From positions 372,001 to 436,000 of the forward strand of contig CALMGM010000005.1 in assembly GCA_937863685.1 (NCBI GenBank): DNA of 64,000 nt. The letters are read 5' to 3'. Positions 17,850-26,114 of the stretch are shown here, in pieces. The first letter of the stretch is position 1, and each line of letters opens with the position of its first letter. Both the position numbers and the translations under genes were made by a program. The notes beneath the pieces were generated by a model. That model searched no databases and was not told the origin of the DNA. It saw only the letters and a program-made list of their open reading frames with translations. The DNA is from an uncultured bacterium. Lineage in GTDB: Bacteria > Edwardsbacteria > AC1 > EtOH8.

Positions 17850-18545
17850 CTACCTCTTTTCCGCCGCCAGCCGGGAGATCACGGCCTGGAATTTCTGTTT
17901 GACCTCCACGAAGCCGATGGAGGCGATGGCCTTCTTGCAGGTCAGGTTGACCAGTTTCTCGAAGGCGTCCCCCACCTCTTTCTTGGAGATATCGGTCTTG
18001 ACGCCTCCGCGGGCGTTCACCAGCCCCGGTCCGGCCTCCAGCATCCTATCCAGCCGGCCCTGGGGATCGACGTTCTTGATCTCCTTGTCCAGCATCTCCT
18101 GCCATTCCTTGGATTTTTCGCCCTTGGCCCCGAACTCCTCCAGCAGCAGGTTGAGCAGGATGACCTTCTGCTTCAGCAGTTCCTCGGCCTCGGAGATCTC
18201 GGCCATCTTGTCCTCGGACAGCAGGTCGATGGGGTTGATCTGGGTGGCCCACCAGGGCACCTGGGCCCCGTCCAGCTGCACCCCCAGATAGGCCTGCCCC
18301 ACCGGCATGATCAGCATCTTATGGCCCTCGCCCTCGGCCACCACCGAATTGAGGTTGCCCAGGTCCAGGTTGGAGGTGATCACCTCCGCCGCCGAACCGA
18401 TAAAAGCCACCACCTCGCCCAGGTTGCCCGGGGCGCCGGCGGAGGCTTTTATTATGGACCCGTCCTCCTTGGAGACGGCGGCGCTGCACTTCACCCCCTC
18501 CATCTTGAGGACGCTGTCCATCAGTTCGGCTGGTTCCTTGGCCAT
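17850..18545 (-). CDS. Roadblock/LC7 domain protein with shared C-terminal domain
   Basis: A 231-aa protein. Residues 1-105 are a Roadblock/LC7-like domain (LMDSVLKMEGVKCSAAVSKEDGSII; GEGHKMLIMPVGQAYLGVQLD). Residues about 125-231 form an unnamed domain also present at the end of the DUF4388 protein encoded upstream: LNLLLEEFGAKG aligns with VNLMLEEFGVKG, TDISKKEV with SDISKDEV, and a KFQAV/KYQSV strand near the end. It has a GGAGAGATT ribosome site and lies 9 bases before the next Roadblock gene. The shared domain is what suggests that the operon products assemble or respond to a common input. No enzyme motif is seen. Confidence 0.78.
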   Translation of the reverse strand: MAKEPAELMDSVLKMEGVKCSAAVSKEDGSIIKASAGAPGNLGEVVAFIGSAAEVITSNLDLGNLNSVVAEGEGHKMLIMPVGQAYLGVQLDGAQVPWWATQINPIDLLSEDKMAEISEAEELLKQKVILLNLLLEEFGAKGEKSKEWQEMLDKEIKNVDPQGRLDRMLEAGPGLVNARGGVKTDISKKEVGDAFEKLVNLTCKKAIASIGFVEVKQKFQAVISRLAAEKR

Positions 18546-18579
18546 AATCTCTCCATCAACGCTTTAAATATTGCGGCCG

Positions 18580-19449
18580 TCAGCCGCCCTTGGACAGTTT
18601 CTGGACGGACTGGTATTTATGCTTGGCCAGCATCGGGCCGTATTCCTTGATGCCCTTCTGATGCAGGGCCTCGGCGATCTGGTCCCACACCTGGACCACC
18701 TCGTCCTTGCTGATGTCCGACTTGGTGCCGTCCTTCACCTTGACCGTGAAATCGGTGAACTCGATGTGGCGGCCCAGGTGGCCGTTCTTGTCGGCCCCGG
18801 CCAGGGTGCCTTTGGTCAGCTCCATCCAGGGGCCGATCCCGGTCCCCTTGACCCCGAATTCCTCCAGCATCAGGTTGACGAAATCCACCTTGGCGTTAAG
18901 GGTGCGCTCCACCTCGTGGGGGTCAACCACCAGGTTCTTGGAGAGGAACCAGGATATGGTCTTGACCACCTCCAGCACCCCCAGCTTGCTCTCCTCGATG
19001 ATGGACCGGATGTCCCGCTTGCCGTTGACCAGGGCCAGGATGGTCCAGTCGCTGCGCCGGATGGTGACGGCCGATTCCTCGGGGGCCTGGGCGGTCCGCA
19101 CCAGTACGGTCTCGAAGGGAGGAAGGGTCTTCAGGATCTCGGCCATCTCCAGGCGCCGGCGGTCGCCCTCCTGCAACAGGGCATCGGCTCCCTCCTTGAT
19201 GGTCTCCTCGGGCGATTTCGCCCCGGGGTTGTACTTGACCTCGCCGGAGGACTCAAGACACAGGCCGTAGACCGCTTCGCTGCCCTTGATGTCACCATAG
19301 GCGGCATGCACCGCCCGGCCCTTGTCGAAGTAGATCTCGCCGTAGTTCTTCCCGGCCTTGACGGTGATCACCCCGGTCTTCTGGAAATGGACCAGCAGAT
19401 ATATTATCTCGGAAAGATTGAAATCTGACAGGCTGGCTTGTAGGCTCAT
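18580..19449 (-). CDS. DUF4388 (PATAN-like) protein with shared C-terminal domain
   Basis: A 289-aa protein. The N-terminal ~100 residues match the DUF4388/PATAN pattern (MSLQASLSDFNLSEIIYLL; KTGVITVKAGKNYGEIYFDKGRAVHA), a module common in bacterial response regulators and gliding or polarity signalling proteins. A winged-helix-like middle (about 130-180; NGKRDIRSIIEESKLGVLEVVKTISWFLSKNLV) precedes the C-terminal domain shared with the gene downstream (VNLMLEEFGVKG; SDISKDEV; KYQSV). It is first in the operon behind a promoter at 19509-19537. The ATG has no clear Shine-Dalgarno. It probably acts as cytoplasmic signalling scaffold together with the Roadblock proteins. Confidence 0.8.
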   Translation of the reverse strand: MSLQASLSDFNLSEIIYLLVHFQKTGVITVKAGKNYGEIYFDKGRAVHAAYGDIKGSEAVYGLCLESSGEVKYNPGAKSPEETIKEGADALLQEGDRRRLEMAEILKTLPPFETVLVRTAQAPEESAVTIRRSDWTILALVNGKRDIRSIIEESKLGVLEVVKTISWFLSKNLVVDPHEVERTLNAKVDFVNLMLEEFGVKGTGIGPWMELTKGTLAGADKNGHLGRHIEFTDFTVKVKDGTKSDISKDEVVQVWDQIAEALHQKGIKEYGPMLAKHKYQSVQKLSKGG

Positions 19450-19508
19450 AAAATGGAAGATAATGGGTATTAGAAAATTTTGTAACTTCTTTTATACCTA
19501 GGATATTA

Positions 19509-19537
19509 AGTCTAATTGAAAATTACCAATCTGTCAA
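19509..19537 (-). promoter_or_regulatory. Promoter of the Roadblock/DUF4388 operon
   Basis: Minus-strand TTGACA (19532-19537), a 17-base spacer and TAGACT (19509-19514). The predicted start is near 19502, giving a leader of about 50 bases. Confidence 0.7.
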
Positions 19538-19546
19538 CAAAAATTT

Positions 19547-20323
19547 TCATCCTTCGGGCAATTTAACCCCTCCCGCCAATTTCAGGGCATTGTTTTTTTC
19601 GTCCCCGGTCACCGGGCCCGGCGCCAGATCTATGTTCCAGGCCTCGACGAATCCCTGCACCATGCCGGAGGCCACCTGGCCGAAATCCGGCTCCCTTCCC
19701 AGTATTTCCCGGATGGTGCCCGCCGGGACCTCTCCGCGGCCCCGGCGGAAAAAATCCTGTTTTTGCCCGCAGGACAGCAGCAGGGAGCCCTGCTGCAGGA
19801 TCACGCCGTTTATGCGCCGCTGGGCGCTGCCCACCAGTTTTTTCCCTTCGCAGATTATCTCATAGCGCCCGGAGGCGGCAAAGCACAAGGCCGAAGCCGT
19901 GGCCGGGATGCCCGGAGCCGATGCTCTCACTATCTCGGCATTAACCCCCAGTATTCTCAGGCCCGCCAAAAGGCCCTGGGCGATCCTGCGGTAGGTCTCC
20001 AGGACCGGACCGCCGATCACCGGGTCGTCCTCCCGGGCGATAACGCTGTAGGTGAATTCGTCCTGATGGATCACCGCCCGCCCGCCGGTGGGGCGCCGGA
20101 CGATGTCAAAGCCGGCCCGGCGGCAGGCCGCCACGTCCAGGTCGGCGACCTTTTGGTTGTAGCCCAGCGATACCGCCGGCGGGGCCCATCCGAAGAAGCG
20201 GATCACGGGAAGCGACAAGCCGGAACCCACCGACTGCACCAGGGCCTGGTCCAGGGCCATATTATAGGCCCCGTCGCTCAGGCCGGTATTGAGCAGGCGC
20301 CAGTGCTGTCTTTCTGTATTCAT
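19547..20323 (-). CDS. lplA: Lipoate-protein ligase A family protein
   Basis: A 258-aa BPL/LPL-fold cytoplasmic enzyme. The core motifs are present: N-terminal GAYNMALDQAL, FFGWAPPAVSLGYNQ, then RRPTGGRAVIHQDEFTYS (the lipoyl/octanoyl-AMP-binding loop, about 75-95), and SAQRRINGVILQQGSLLL with the likely catalytic Lys just before it (EGKKLVGSAQ). Family knowledge: these proteins attach lipoate or octanoate to GcvH and the E2 subunits of 2-oxo-acid dehydrogenases; the exact role (LplA, LipM or LipL) cannot be settled from sequence alone. It starts one base after the stop of the upstream membrane-TPR gene. A glycine-cleavage gene (gcvPB) lies 15 kb away and may be a client pathway. Confidence 0.88.
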   Translation of the reverse strand: MNTERQHWRLLNTGLSDGAYNMALDQALVQSVGSGLSLPVIRFFGWAPPAVSLGYNQKVADLDVAACRRAGFDIVRRPTGGRAVIHQDEFTYSVIAREDDPVIGGPVLETYRRIAQGLLAGLRILGVNAEIVRASAPGIPATASALCFAASGRYEIICEGKKLVGSAQRRINGVILQQGSLLLSCGQKQDFFRRGRGEVPAGTIREILGREPDFGQVASGMVQGFVEAWNIDLAPGPVTGDEKNNALKLAGGVKLPEG

Positions 20324-20324
20324 T

Positions 20325-22247
20325 CTATTTTCCCATCCTTTCGACAGCGGCGGCCGCCCGGTTGTACCCGTCGATGGTGATGCTGTCTTTGACCCCGAAC
20401 CTTATCGCCGTTTCCAAGTTGGCGGCTGCATTGCGATACTGCCCCAAATGAAGCTGAACTTCTCCCCAGTAGGCGGCCAGCCAGACATTATTTCTCCTGC
20501 CTTCGGATGCCCGGGAAAAAGCCGTGTCAGCTTTGGCCCAATCCTGCAAAATTGAGCAGATTATACCAAGGTTATACCAAGCATCGCTGTTTGATTCATC
20601 GATAAAAACAGAGCGCTCCGCTGCTTCCCTGGCTTTCTGATATTGGCCGAGCTTTAAAAGCTCGCTTCCGTAATTATTCCAGCCCTCCGCCATAGAAGGG
20701 TCCATCTCCAGTGCCCGGCCGTAAAATTCTGCCGCCTGGGCGGTCTTGCCATTCCGGGCCAAGATGCTGCCGTAATTGTAAAGCATCCGGGGGCTGTTCG
20801 GTTCCGATTCCACCGCTTTTTTATAGACCCACTCAACCTTATCGTCCTGTTTTATGCTGCGGTAATGAATGGCCAGGCTCTCGTAGCCGTAGGCCGCCGA
20901 TCTTCTGTCCCGGTTTAGCAATTCCAAATATCTGTTCACCGACAACGTCGGGCTGGCATTCAGCAACACCCAGGGCAGGAAAAGCCATAAAGACAGGAAC
21001 CCGCCAATCATTAAAATCTTCTTATTGATTTGATTTTGTTTCAGCAGAAGCAGTCCCAACATCGCCGCCGGGATGCCGGCCCAGGCGAACAGGTCCCAGT
21101 CCCGGGCCGCCCCCAGCTTGGGATCGGTGACCAGGATGAAGGCCAGCCCGCTTACGGCCAGTATCGACAGAAATATCACGGCCCTGTCGGGTCTTCCCCT
21201 TATCCGGCCAGCCAGCAATGCCAGAAATATAAATATGATGCCGGGGATCGTCAGAAGATACTGATTCAGCACATCCAGCCAATGCCCGGGGGACAAAATT
21301 CCGTATCCCCACATTCCCCGCCACAGAGGCAGCAGGGGATTTTGGGGGATCTCCTTCAGCGAAATCGCCCAATGTGACGGCGGAGAGAAGACCCAGGCAA
21401 TGATCAGGGCCAGGGCCGGAACGGTTATCAAAGAAAATATCAGCGCCGGATATTTACCTTTGATATCGGGCCGATTTATAATCAGCAGATATGACAGCGC
21501 CGGCAGCAGAAAAACACCTTTGGCATGCAGGGAGGCAGCGACCGAAAACAACAGCACCGCCGGTATGATATATTTTTTTTCATCGAACGACAGAACCGCC
21601 AGCCAGGAGAAGGCCAGTACCGCCAGCATAAAAGGAGCGTAGCTCTCCACATAGCCGAAGAAGATCTGGTTCAATCCCAACCCCAGCATCAGGGCCATGG
21701 CCGGCCGGTGATTTTGGCCCGCCCAGCAAGTAACGATCTTATGGTAGAGCCACACCACCGTCAGCCCCGAGGCGATGCTGACCGAGGCATATATCCAGCG
21801 GGCGGCCGGAAGATCGACCGAACTTCCGGACACCGTTTTATAGACGGCCCCGTGGATCATGGTGGTCAAAGGCTCGGTCAGGGAGAATATCCGGCCTCCG
21901 GTGATCTCCCGGACCCGCAGGAAGCCGTCCCCCAGCAGCGGAATGGCCTGGCGCAGCATCAGGAACAGCCCTCCCATGACGGCTATCAGCAGGACCAGGC
22001 CCCAGGGCTTTCGGACAGCGAACCGGTCATTTATTTTGAGGATCCCCGGGATCCATAAGCCAAACGATAAAAGAGCCGCAGCCCCGGCCATAAACCAGGC
22101 CAACCGGAACCACAGCGGGTGATACTGCAGAGAATCAAATCCCCAGGTGAAGCGCCCGTTGAAGAAAGAGGCCGCGAACCATACGAGTAAAAACAAAAAC
22201 CCAATGATTATCGGATTTCCTTTGGCGATGTTCGTCTTGTTATCCAA
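20325..22247 (-). CDS. Multi-pass membrane protein with C-terminal TPRs (GT-C-like)
   Basis: A 640-aa protein with about 11-12 membrane segments in the first 440 residues followed by four or five TPRs (PRMLYNYGSILARNGKTAQAAEFYGRALEMDPS; SDAWYNLGIICSILQDWAKADTAF). This plan matches polytopic GT-C-type glycosyltransferases with TPR tails, and an early luminal Asp (GDGFLRVRE) could be the usual acidic residue, though no family was firmly identified. The start is TTG with no good alternative before the first membrane segment. It is coupled to lplA (one-base gap) and follows a similar gene (22315-23973), suggesting a pair that glycosylates or organises envelope proteins; that is inference. Confidence 0.72.
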   Translation of the reverse strand: MDNKTNIAKGNPIIIGFLFLLVWFAASFFNGRFTWGFDSLQYHPLWFRLAWFMAGAAALLSFGLWIPGILKINDRFAVRKPWGLVLLIAVMGGLFLMLRQAIPLLGDGFLRVREITGGRIFSLTEPLTTMIHGAVYKTVSGSSVDLPAARWIYASVSIASGLTVVWLYHKIVTCWAGQNHRPAMALMLGLGLNQIFFGYVESYAPFMLAVLAFSWLAVLSFDEKKYIIPAVLLFSVAASLHAKGVFLLPALSYLLIINRPDIKGKYPALIFSLITVPALALIIAWVFSPPSHWAISLKEIPQNPLLPLWRGMWGYGILSPGHWLDVLNQYLLTIPGIIFIFLALLAGRIRGRPDRAVIFLSILAVSGLAFILVTDPKLGAARDWDLFAWAGIPAAMLGLLLLKQNQINKKILMIGGFLSLWLFLPWVLLNASPTLSVNRYLELLNRDRRSAAYGYESLAIHYRSIKQDDKVEWVYKKAVESEPNSPRMLYNYGSILARNGKTAQAAEFYGRALEMDPSMAEGWNNYGSELLKLGQYQKAREAAERSVFIDESNSDAWYNLGIICSILQDWAKADTAFSRASEGRRNNVWLAAYWGEVQLHLGQYRNAAANLETAIRFGVKDSITIDGYNRAAAAVERMGK

Positions 22248-22314
22248 TTTAAAACCCGGCTGGATTAATAGATCTGTTTCAAAATGATCGGCGAAGGCTT
22301 GCCTTCATGTGATC

Positions 22315-23973
22315 TCATTTTTTCCCTTTGGTGTCATCATTTTCAATTAGTTCTAGGGCGCTGCCGGCAGGCCTGAAAAACGGGTCTTTCTCCAGGGCCA
22401 GCCGATACCAATGGGAGGCATCCTGTGCCAGCCCCCTTTGCTGATAGCAAAGCCCGATATTATAATAAACCACCGGGGACCTCGGATTCAGAACGACCGC
22501 TTTTCTATATTCCCCCTCAGCCAAAGCATATTTCCCCATCATGAAAAACAACACCCCCAGATTGTTGATGGCGTCGATGTTGGTCGGTTTTATCTCTATC
22601 GCTTTTTGATAATGTACAACTGCCGAATCGGCCTGCCGTCTTTTGGCGTACTCATTGGCCAGGTTGTACTGCGCCAGATAACTTTGGGGCGAGGTCCGGG
22701 CCATCTCCTTGAAAAGGGTCTGGTCGTTTACCCACACCCTGTTCTGACGGACGGTTTTATATCCCAAAAAAGAACCGTATATTGCCAGCAAAGCTATAGC
22801 CCCGTATTTCCAGGCCCCTTGGCGGGTTCCTTCCGTTAATCTTACAAAAGCCCAAGCCATTAGCAACGCTATTCCCAATGAGGAAAAGAACACGAACCTT
22901 TCTCCAAACTCCACCCCGCTGCTGTTGCGGACCAGACCCATGGCCGGCAAGCTGCCCCACAAGAACAAAACGCCGGAAAAAGCAATGATCATCCCCTCCC
23001 TTTTTCTGGAGAGGTATATCAATATTGCCGGCACCGTCAATAACAGAAGGCTGCTTATCCATCCGGACAAGCCGGCTTTAAACACGTCGGTATAATATGT
23101 GCTCAATCGAGAAGGCCATAATATTAGTTTCAGGTATCTCCAGTTCTTTTGGAATACCGTGCCCACAGATGAAACATCAATAACATCCTCCCGCCAATAA
23201 CTGTTGTGCCTCAACACCAAGTAACGGGCAATCAAAAATATTGCCAATACCGCCAGGTAATAAAGATATTCCCGCCGCCTGATCCTGGCTTCTCCGTTTT
23301 TCCCGGTTATCAGTTCCATTCCCAGCAATATGACCGGAAACACCAGGGCGCTTTCCTTTGACCCCAGCGCTGCCAGCCAGGCCGCAAGCGACAACATCAG
23401 CACCGTCTGTTTCCCGGTTTCTCTCCATCTGACATAAAACAGCAAAGCAGCGACCATCATTAAAGTCGCCAGCAGGTCGGTACGTCCCGATATAAATGAC
23501 ACCGATTCGGTATGGATTGGATTGACAAGGTACAGCAGGACGGCCAGCAGGGAGATCTTTTCCTCGGCAAACAGATCCAAAAGAAGCGCATTTATAGAAA
23601 CCGCCAGCAATGCCATCAGAAGGATATTGGTCAAATGAAAACCAAACGGCCTCAAGCCCCAAACCATTTTGTCAATTCCCAGCGACAGCATCACAATAGG
23701 CCGGTAATAATTCGTAGAGACATCGATGTTTTGGCCGGGCTGGTAGTTGCTGATAAAGACCTTGCCCAGGTCCGACCAGTTTCCCAGGGCGCTGTTGTTC
23801 ACGATCAAAAAATGGTCGTCAAAAACAAATTGATTCTGCAGCGAATTGCCATAGACCACAAAGGTCAAAACCACCAAGGCCAGCGCCATCCAATATCTAT
23901 TGAACAAAGAACCCGGCAGACTCTTGCCTGGCCCTTTGCCGGCGTTGGGCTTTATTTTTTTCGATCCGGACAT
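22315..23973 (-). CDS. TMTC-like membrane protein with C-terminal TPRs
   Basis: A 552-aa polytopic protein with the pattern of bacterial TMTC/GT-C proteins: first membrane helix, then a luminal loop with the FVFDDHFLIVNN acidic motif (about 48-59; DD corresponds to the catalytic acidic pair) and STNYYRPIVMLSLGID, about ten further helices, and three or four TPRs (QYNLANEYAKRRQADSAVVHYQKAIEIKP; DAINNLGVLFFMMGKYALAEGEYRKAVVLNP). Family knowledge: eukaryotic TMTCs are O-mannosyltransferases using polyprenyl-phosphate sugars; bacterial members are mostly uncharacterised. It is 12 bases downstream of the MutL-associated membrane module and could be read through from it. It may act on exported proteins of the type encoded nearby. 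Confidence 0.8.
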   Translation of the reverse strand: MSGSKKIKPNAGKGPGKSLPGSLFNRYWMALALVVLTFVVYGNSLQNQFVFDDHFLIVNNSALGNWSDLGKVFISNYQPGQNIDVSTNYYRPIVMLSLGIDKMVWGLRPFGFHLTNILLMALLAVSINALLLDLFAEEKISLLAVLLYLVNPIHTESVSFISGRTDLLATLMMVAALLFYVRWRETGKQTVLMLSLAAWLAALGSKESALVFPVILLGMELITGKNGEARIRRREYLYYLAVLAIFLIARYLVLRHNSYWREDVIDVSSVGTVFQKNWRYLKLILWPSRLSTYYTDVFKAGLSGWISSLLLLTVPAILIYLSRKREGMIIAFSGVLFLWGSLPAMGLVRNSSGVEFGERFVFFSSLGIALLMAWAFVRLTEGTRQGAWKYGAIALLAIYGSFLGYKTVRQNRVWVNDQTLFKEMARTSPQSYLAQYNLANEYAKRRQADSAVVHYQKAIEIKPTNIDAINNLGVLFFMMGKYALAEGEYRKAVVLNPRSPVVYYNIGLCYQQRGLAQDASHWYRLALEKDPFFRPAGSALELIENDDTKGKK

Positions 23974-23985
23974 AATGCTAACCTA

Positions 23986-24591
23986 TCATTTCAATATGTG
24001 CAGCCAGTTCCCCAGCAGGAACTGCATCTGGCCTATCAGCAGGGATATCCGGGCCATCACCGTGTAGCCGAAGGCCGCCCCGAAGGCGATCATCAGGTAC
24101 CACACCCCCACCTGGGCGGTGCCGCCCACGAACCCTTTGTGCTCGGCCGAGAAGAAGAAGTAGACCAGGGTGGTCAGCACCCCGCCCACGAACAGGACAT
24201 TGTTCAGCGAATTCAGCGGGATGGCGGTGGCCTGCACCTGGGCCAGCACGTCGGCCGACAGGAAGGCCATCACGGTCAGTCCGGCCCCGATGCCCACCAC
24301 AAAGGACAGGGGGAAACGGATCAGCCAGTTGAGTTTGCGGGAGAAGGCGAAGAAGATCAGCAGCCCCAGTATCCCGGGGATCAGCAGATAGAAGCGGTGG
24401 GAGAAGTCGCGGTACAGGGGCGTCAGCAGGTTGGGCAGCACCACGTTGTGATATTCGGCCGCCACAAAATATCCGGCCGAGATCCCCACGTAGACATGCT
24501 CGGCAAATTTGTAGAGCGGGTTGTCCTTGTACAGAAAGCTGTAGATGCACAGCACCAGCAAGGCCGCCAGCCAAGTTCCGAAAACTGCCAT
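23986..24591 (-). CDS. Conserved membrane protein of the MutL-linked module
   Basis: A 201-aa integral membrane protein with about six hydrophobic segments (FGTWLAALLVLCIYSFLY; YLLIPGILGLLIFFAF; FPLSFVVGIGAGLTVMAFL; NNVLFVGGVLTTLVYFFF; VGVWYLMIAFGAAFGYTVM). The start is placed at 24591 because a strong AAGGAGGAG ribosome site stands just before it, in a TAA-C-ATG junction with the upstream gene. I do not recognise the family. It is the last of seven genes from 30971 to 23986 on the same strand with tight spacing, so it is probably a subunit of the same membrane assembly. Polar or charged residues inside helices (KFAEHVYVGISAGYF; EYHN) are unusual and might mark a functional site. Confidence 0.8.
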   Translation of the reverse strand: MAVFGTWLAALLVLCIYSFLYKDNPLYKFAEHVYVGISAGYFVAAEYHNVVLPNLLTPLYRDFSHRFYLLIPGILGLLIFFAFSRKLNWLIRFPLSFVVGIGAGLTVMAFLSADVLAQVQATAIPLNSLNNVLFVGGVLTTLVYFFFSAEHKGFVGGTAQVGVWYLMIAFGAAFGYTVMARISLLIGQMQFLLGNWLHILK

Positions 24592-24592
24592 G

Positions 24593-25438
24593 TTACTTCT
24601 CCTCCTTCCTCTTGCGGGTGGCAAAATAGGCGATGTTGCCGATGATGATGAAGGCTATGATCAGGAAATGGCCCAGACTCTGGGCCGACATCCCGGTGGT
24701 GGCCATGGCCGGCCGGTTTATCAGCATCTCGTATTCGGCCGCCCCCCGCATGCCGCCCATCAGGCCCTGCAGCTGGTTGGACTGCAGGTAGGCCGAGAAC
24801 TCCGGGGCCGACACCGCGGTGCAGCCGCCGGTGACCGGGATCCGGAAGCGCTGCCAGGCGAACTGGATCCACATCAGCAGGCCGGGGTCTCCGGCCGAGA
24901 AGGACACGATGGCGGCCACATCCTTGAGGGATCTGACTTTTTTCATCAACGGCAGGGTGTCGGTCCGGTTATGGTAATAGTCCTGGGGAAAGGCGTCGTA
25001 GATATTCTGGGCCATGGACACCACCACCACATACTGGCCCGACTTGTAACCCAGATTGACGTAATCGGTGCCGTAGACCTTGCCGGGAAAATCCTTCCGG
25101 ATCACCCCGGCGATCTGACGCTCGATCAGCGGGATGCCGGTGACCCAATGTCCCATCATCACCACTTTCAGGTCCTTGCGCATGGCATGCCGCAGCATGG
25201 CGTCGGCCAGGGGATGCAGTTCGGGCATCGAGCCCGGATCGTAGTCCCAGGAAAACAACACCGGGGTTCCGGCCGGCAGGCTGTCGATCAGATCGTAGGC
25301 CCGCCGCACGTCCTGGGAGATGGTCACCGGCATTTTCAGATCGACCAGCAGGGCCGCGGCCACCACCAGGCCCATGGCCAAAAATATCCAGCGGCGGTCC
25401 AATTGGATGAGTTTGGCCATCGTTTCCTTGAATCTCAT
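24593..25438 (-). CDS. Membrane-anchored protein with external domain, MutL-linked module
   Basis: A 281-aa protein with one membrane helix near the N-terminus (IFLAMGLVVAAALLVDL), an alpha/beta domain of about 200 residues (AYDLIDSLPAGTPVLFSWDYDPGS; KDLKVVMMGHWV; YVVVVSMAQNIYDAF; GGCTAVSAPEFSAYLQS), and a second helix (GHFLIIAFIIIGNIAYFA) before a basic tail (RKRKEEK). The basic ends are likely cytoplasmic, placing the domain outside. The fold is not recognised; alternating strands and helices recall a Rossmann-like or periplasmic-binding-like domain. The next upstream gene ends one base before its start zone and the downstream start follows after one base, so coupled expression is very likely. 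Confidence 0.78.
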   Translation of the reverse strand: MRFKETMAKLIQLDRRWIFLAMGLVVAAALLVDLKMPVTISQDVRRAYDLIDSLPAGTPVLFSWDYDPGSMPELHPLADAMLRHAMRKDLKVVMMGHWVTGIPLIERQIAGVIRKDFPGKVYGTDYVNLGYKSGQYVVVVSMAQNIYDAFPQDYYHNRTDTLPLMKKVRSLKDVAAIVSFSAGDPGLLMWIQFAWQRFRIPVTGGCTAVSAPEFSAYLQSNQLQGLMGGMRGAAEYEMLINRPAMATTGMSAQSLGHFLIIAFIIIGNIAYFATRKRKEEK

Positions 25439-25439
25439 C

Positions 25440-26102
25440 TTAATTCCCTCCCCCGGTGGTCAGGTATGACCGTTCGATGCCCAGCAGCATCCGCAGGGCC
25501 ATGGACACCGCGCCCAGGGCCGCGCCGATCTTGATGCCGCGCTGGCCGGCGGCGTTGGGGATGTCCATGATCCACTGGGTCAGCCCTTCCAGGGCATTGG
25601 GAAATTTGGCCCCCAGCCAGGGAACGTGATGCCAGATGACGTTTCCCAGCGGGATCCGGCCGATCATGATGATGGTGGCGGCCACCAGCAGCAGGGTGGC
25701 CTCCTTGTTGCGGGCCCGAAAGGCCCGGTAGGCGGCCGAGGCGATGAAAAAGGCCAGCAGCGAGAACATGGCGGCCGACAGCGGGGCCATCACGTTATCG
25801 TACAGCCAGTAGTATACCGTGCCCTCGTTGATGCCCCAGAACAATCCGATCGTCATCATGACGGTCAGGCATACCAGCAGCACCAGGCTGTAGAACCAGC
25901 CGCTCTTTTGGCGGTGGATCTTGTCGGCGTGCACCTGGATCAGATTGCCGATGCCCAGCACCAGGGTGAAGGCCACGATGATGATCTCCCAGGACTGCAT
26001 CTCCTGGGCCGAGACAGCCACCACCCGGTGCGGCACGAAGAAGGCCAGTATCATGTAGAACCCGGCCAGGAAGGTGATTATCAATGGCAGCGTTTTTTTC
26101 AT
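25440..26102 (-). CDS. Conserved membrane protein of the MutL-linked module
   Basis: A 220-aa protein with about six membrane segments (PLIITFLAGFYMILAFF; WEIIIVAFTLVLGIGNLI; SLVLLVCLTVMMTIGLFW; LSAAMFSLLAFFIASAAY; EATLLLVAATIIMIGRI) and a C-terminal amphipathic region containing RGIKIGAALGAVSMALRMLLGIER. The start has an AAGGAGATC ribosome site. It lies between the fn3 membrane protein (12 bases upstream) and the external-domain protein (one base downstream). No family recognised. Together with its neighbours it looks like part of an integral membrane complex; what moves or is sensed cannot be told from sequence. Confidence 0.78.
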   Translation of the reverse strand: MKKTLPLIITFLAGFYMILAFFVPHRVVAVSAQEMQSWEIIIVAFTLVLGIGNLIQVHADKIHRQKSGWFYSLVLLVCLTVMMTIGLFWGINEGTVYYWLYDNVMAPLSAAMFSLLAFFIASAAYRAFRARNKEATLLLVAATIIMIGRIPLGNVIWHHVPWLGAKFPNALEGLTQWIMDIPNAAGQRGIKIGAALGAVSMALRMLLGIERSYLTTGGGN

Positions 26103-26114
26103 TCGGTGATCTCC

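Noticed and set aside
23512-24645. Plus-strand open frame of 377 codons
   Set aside because: It spans parts of two confident membrane-protein genes on the other strand and is a Gln/His/Gly-rich shadow.
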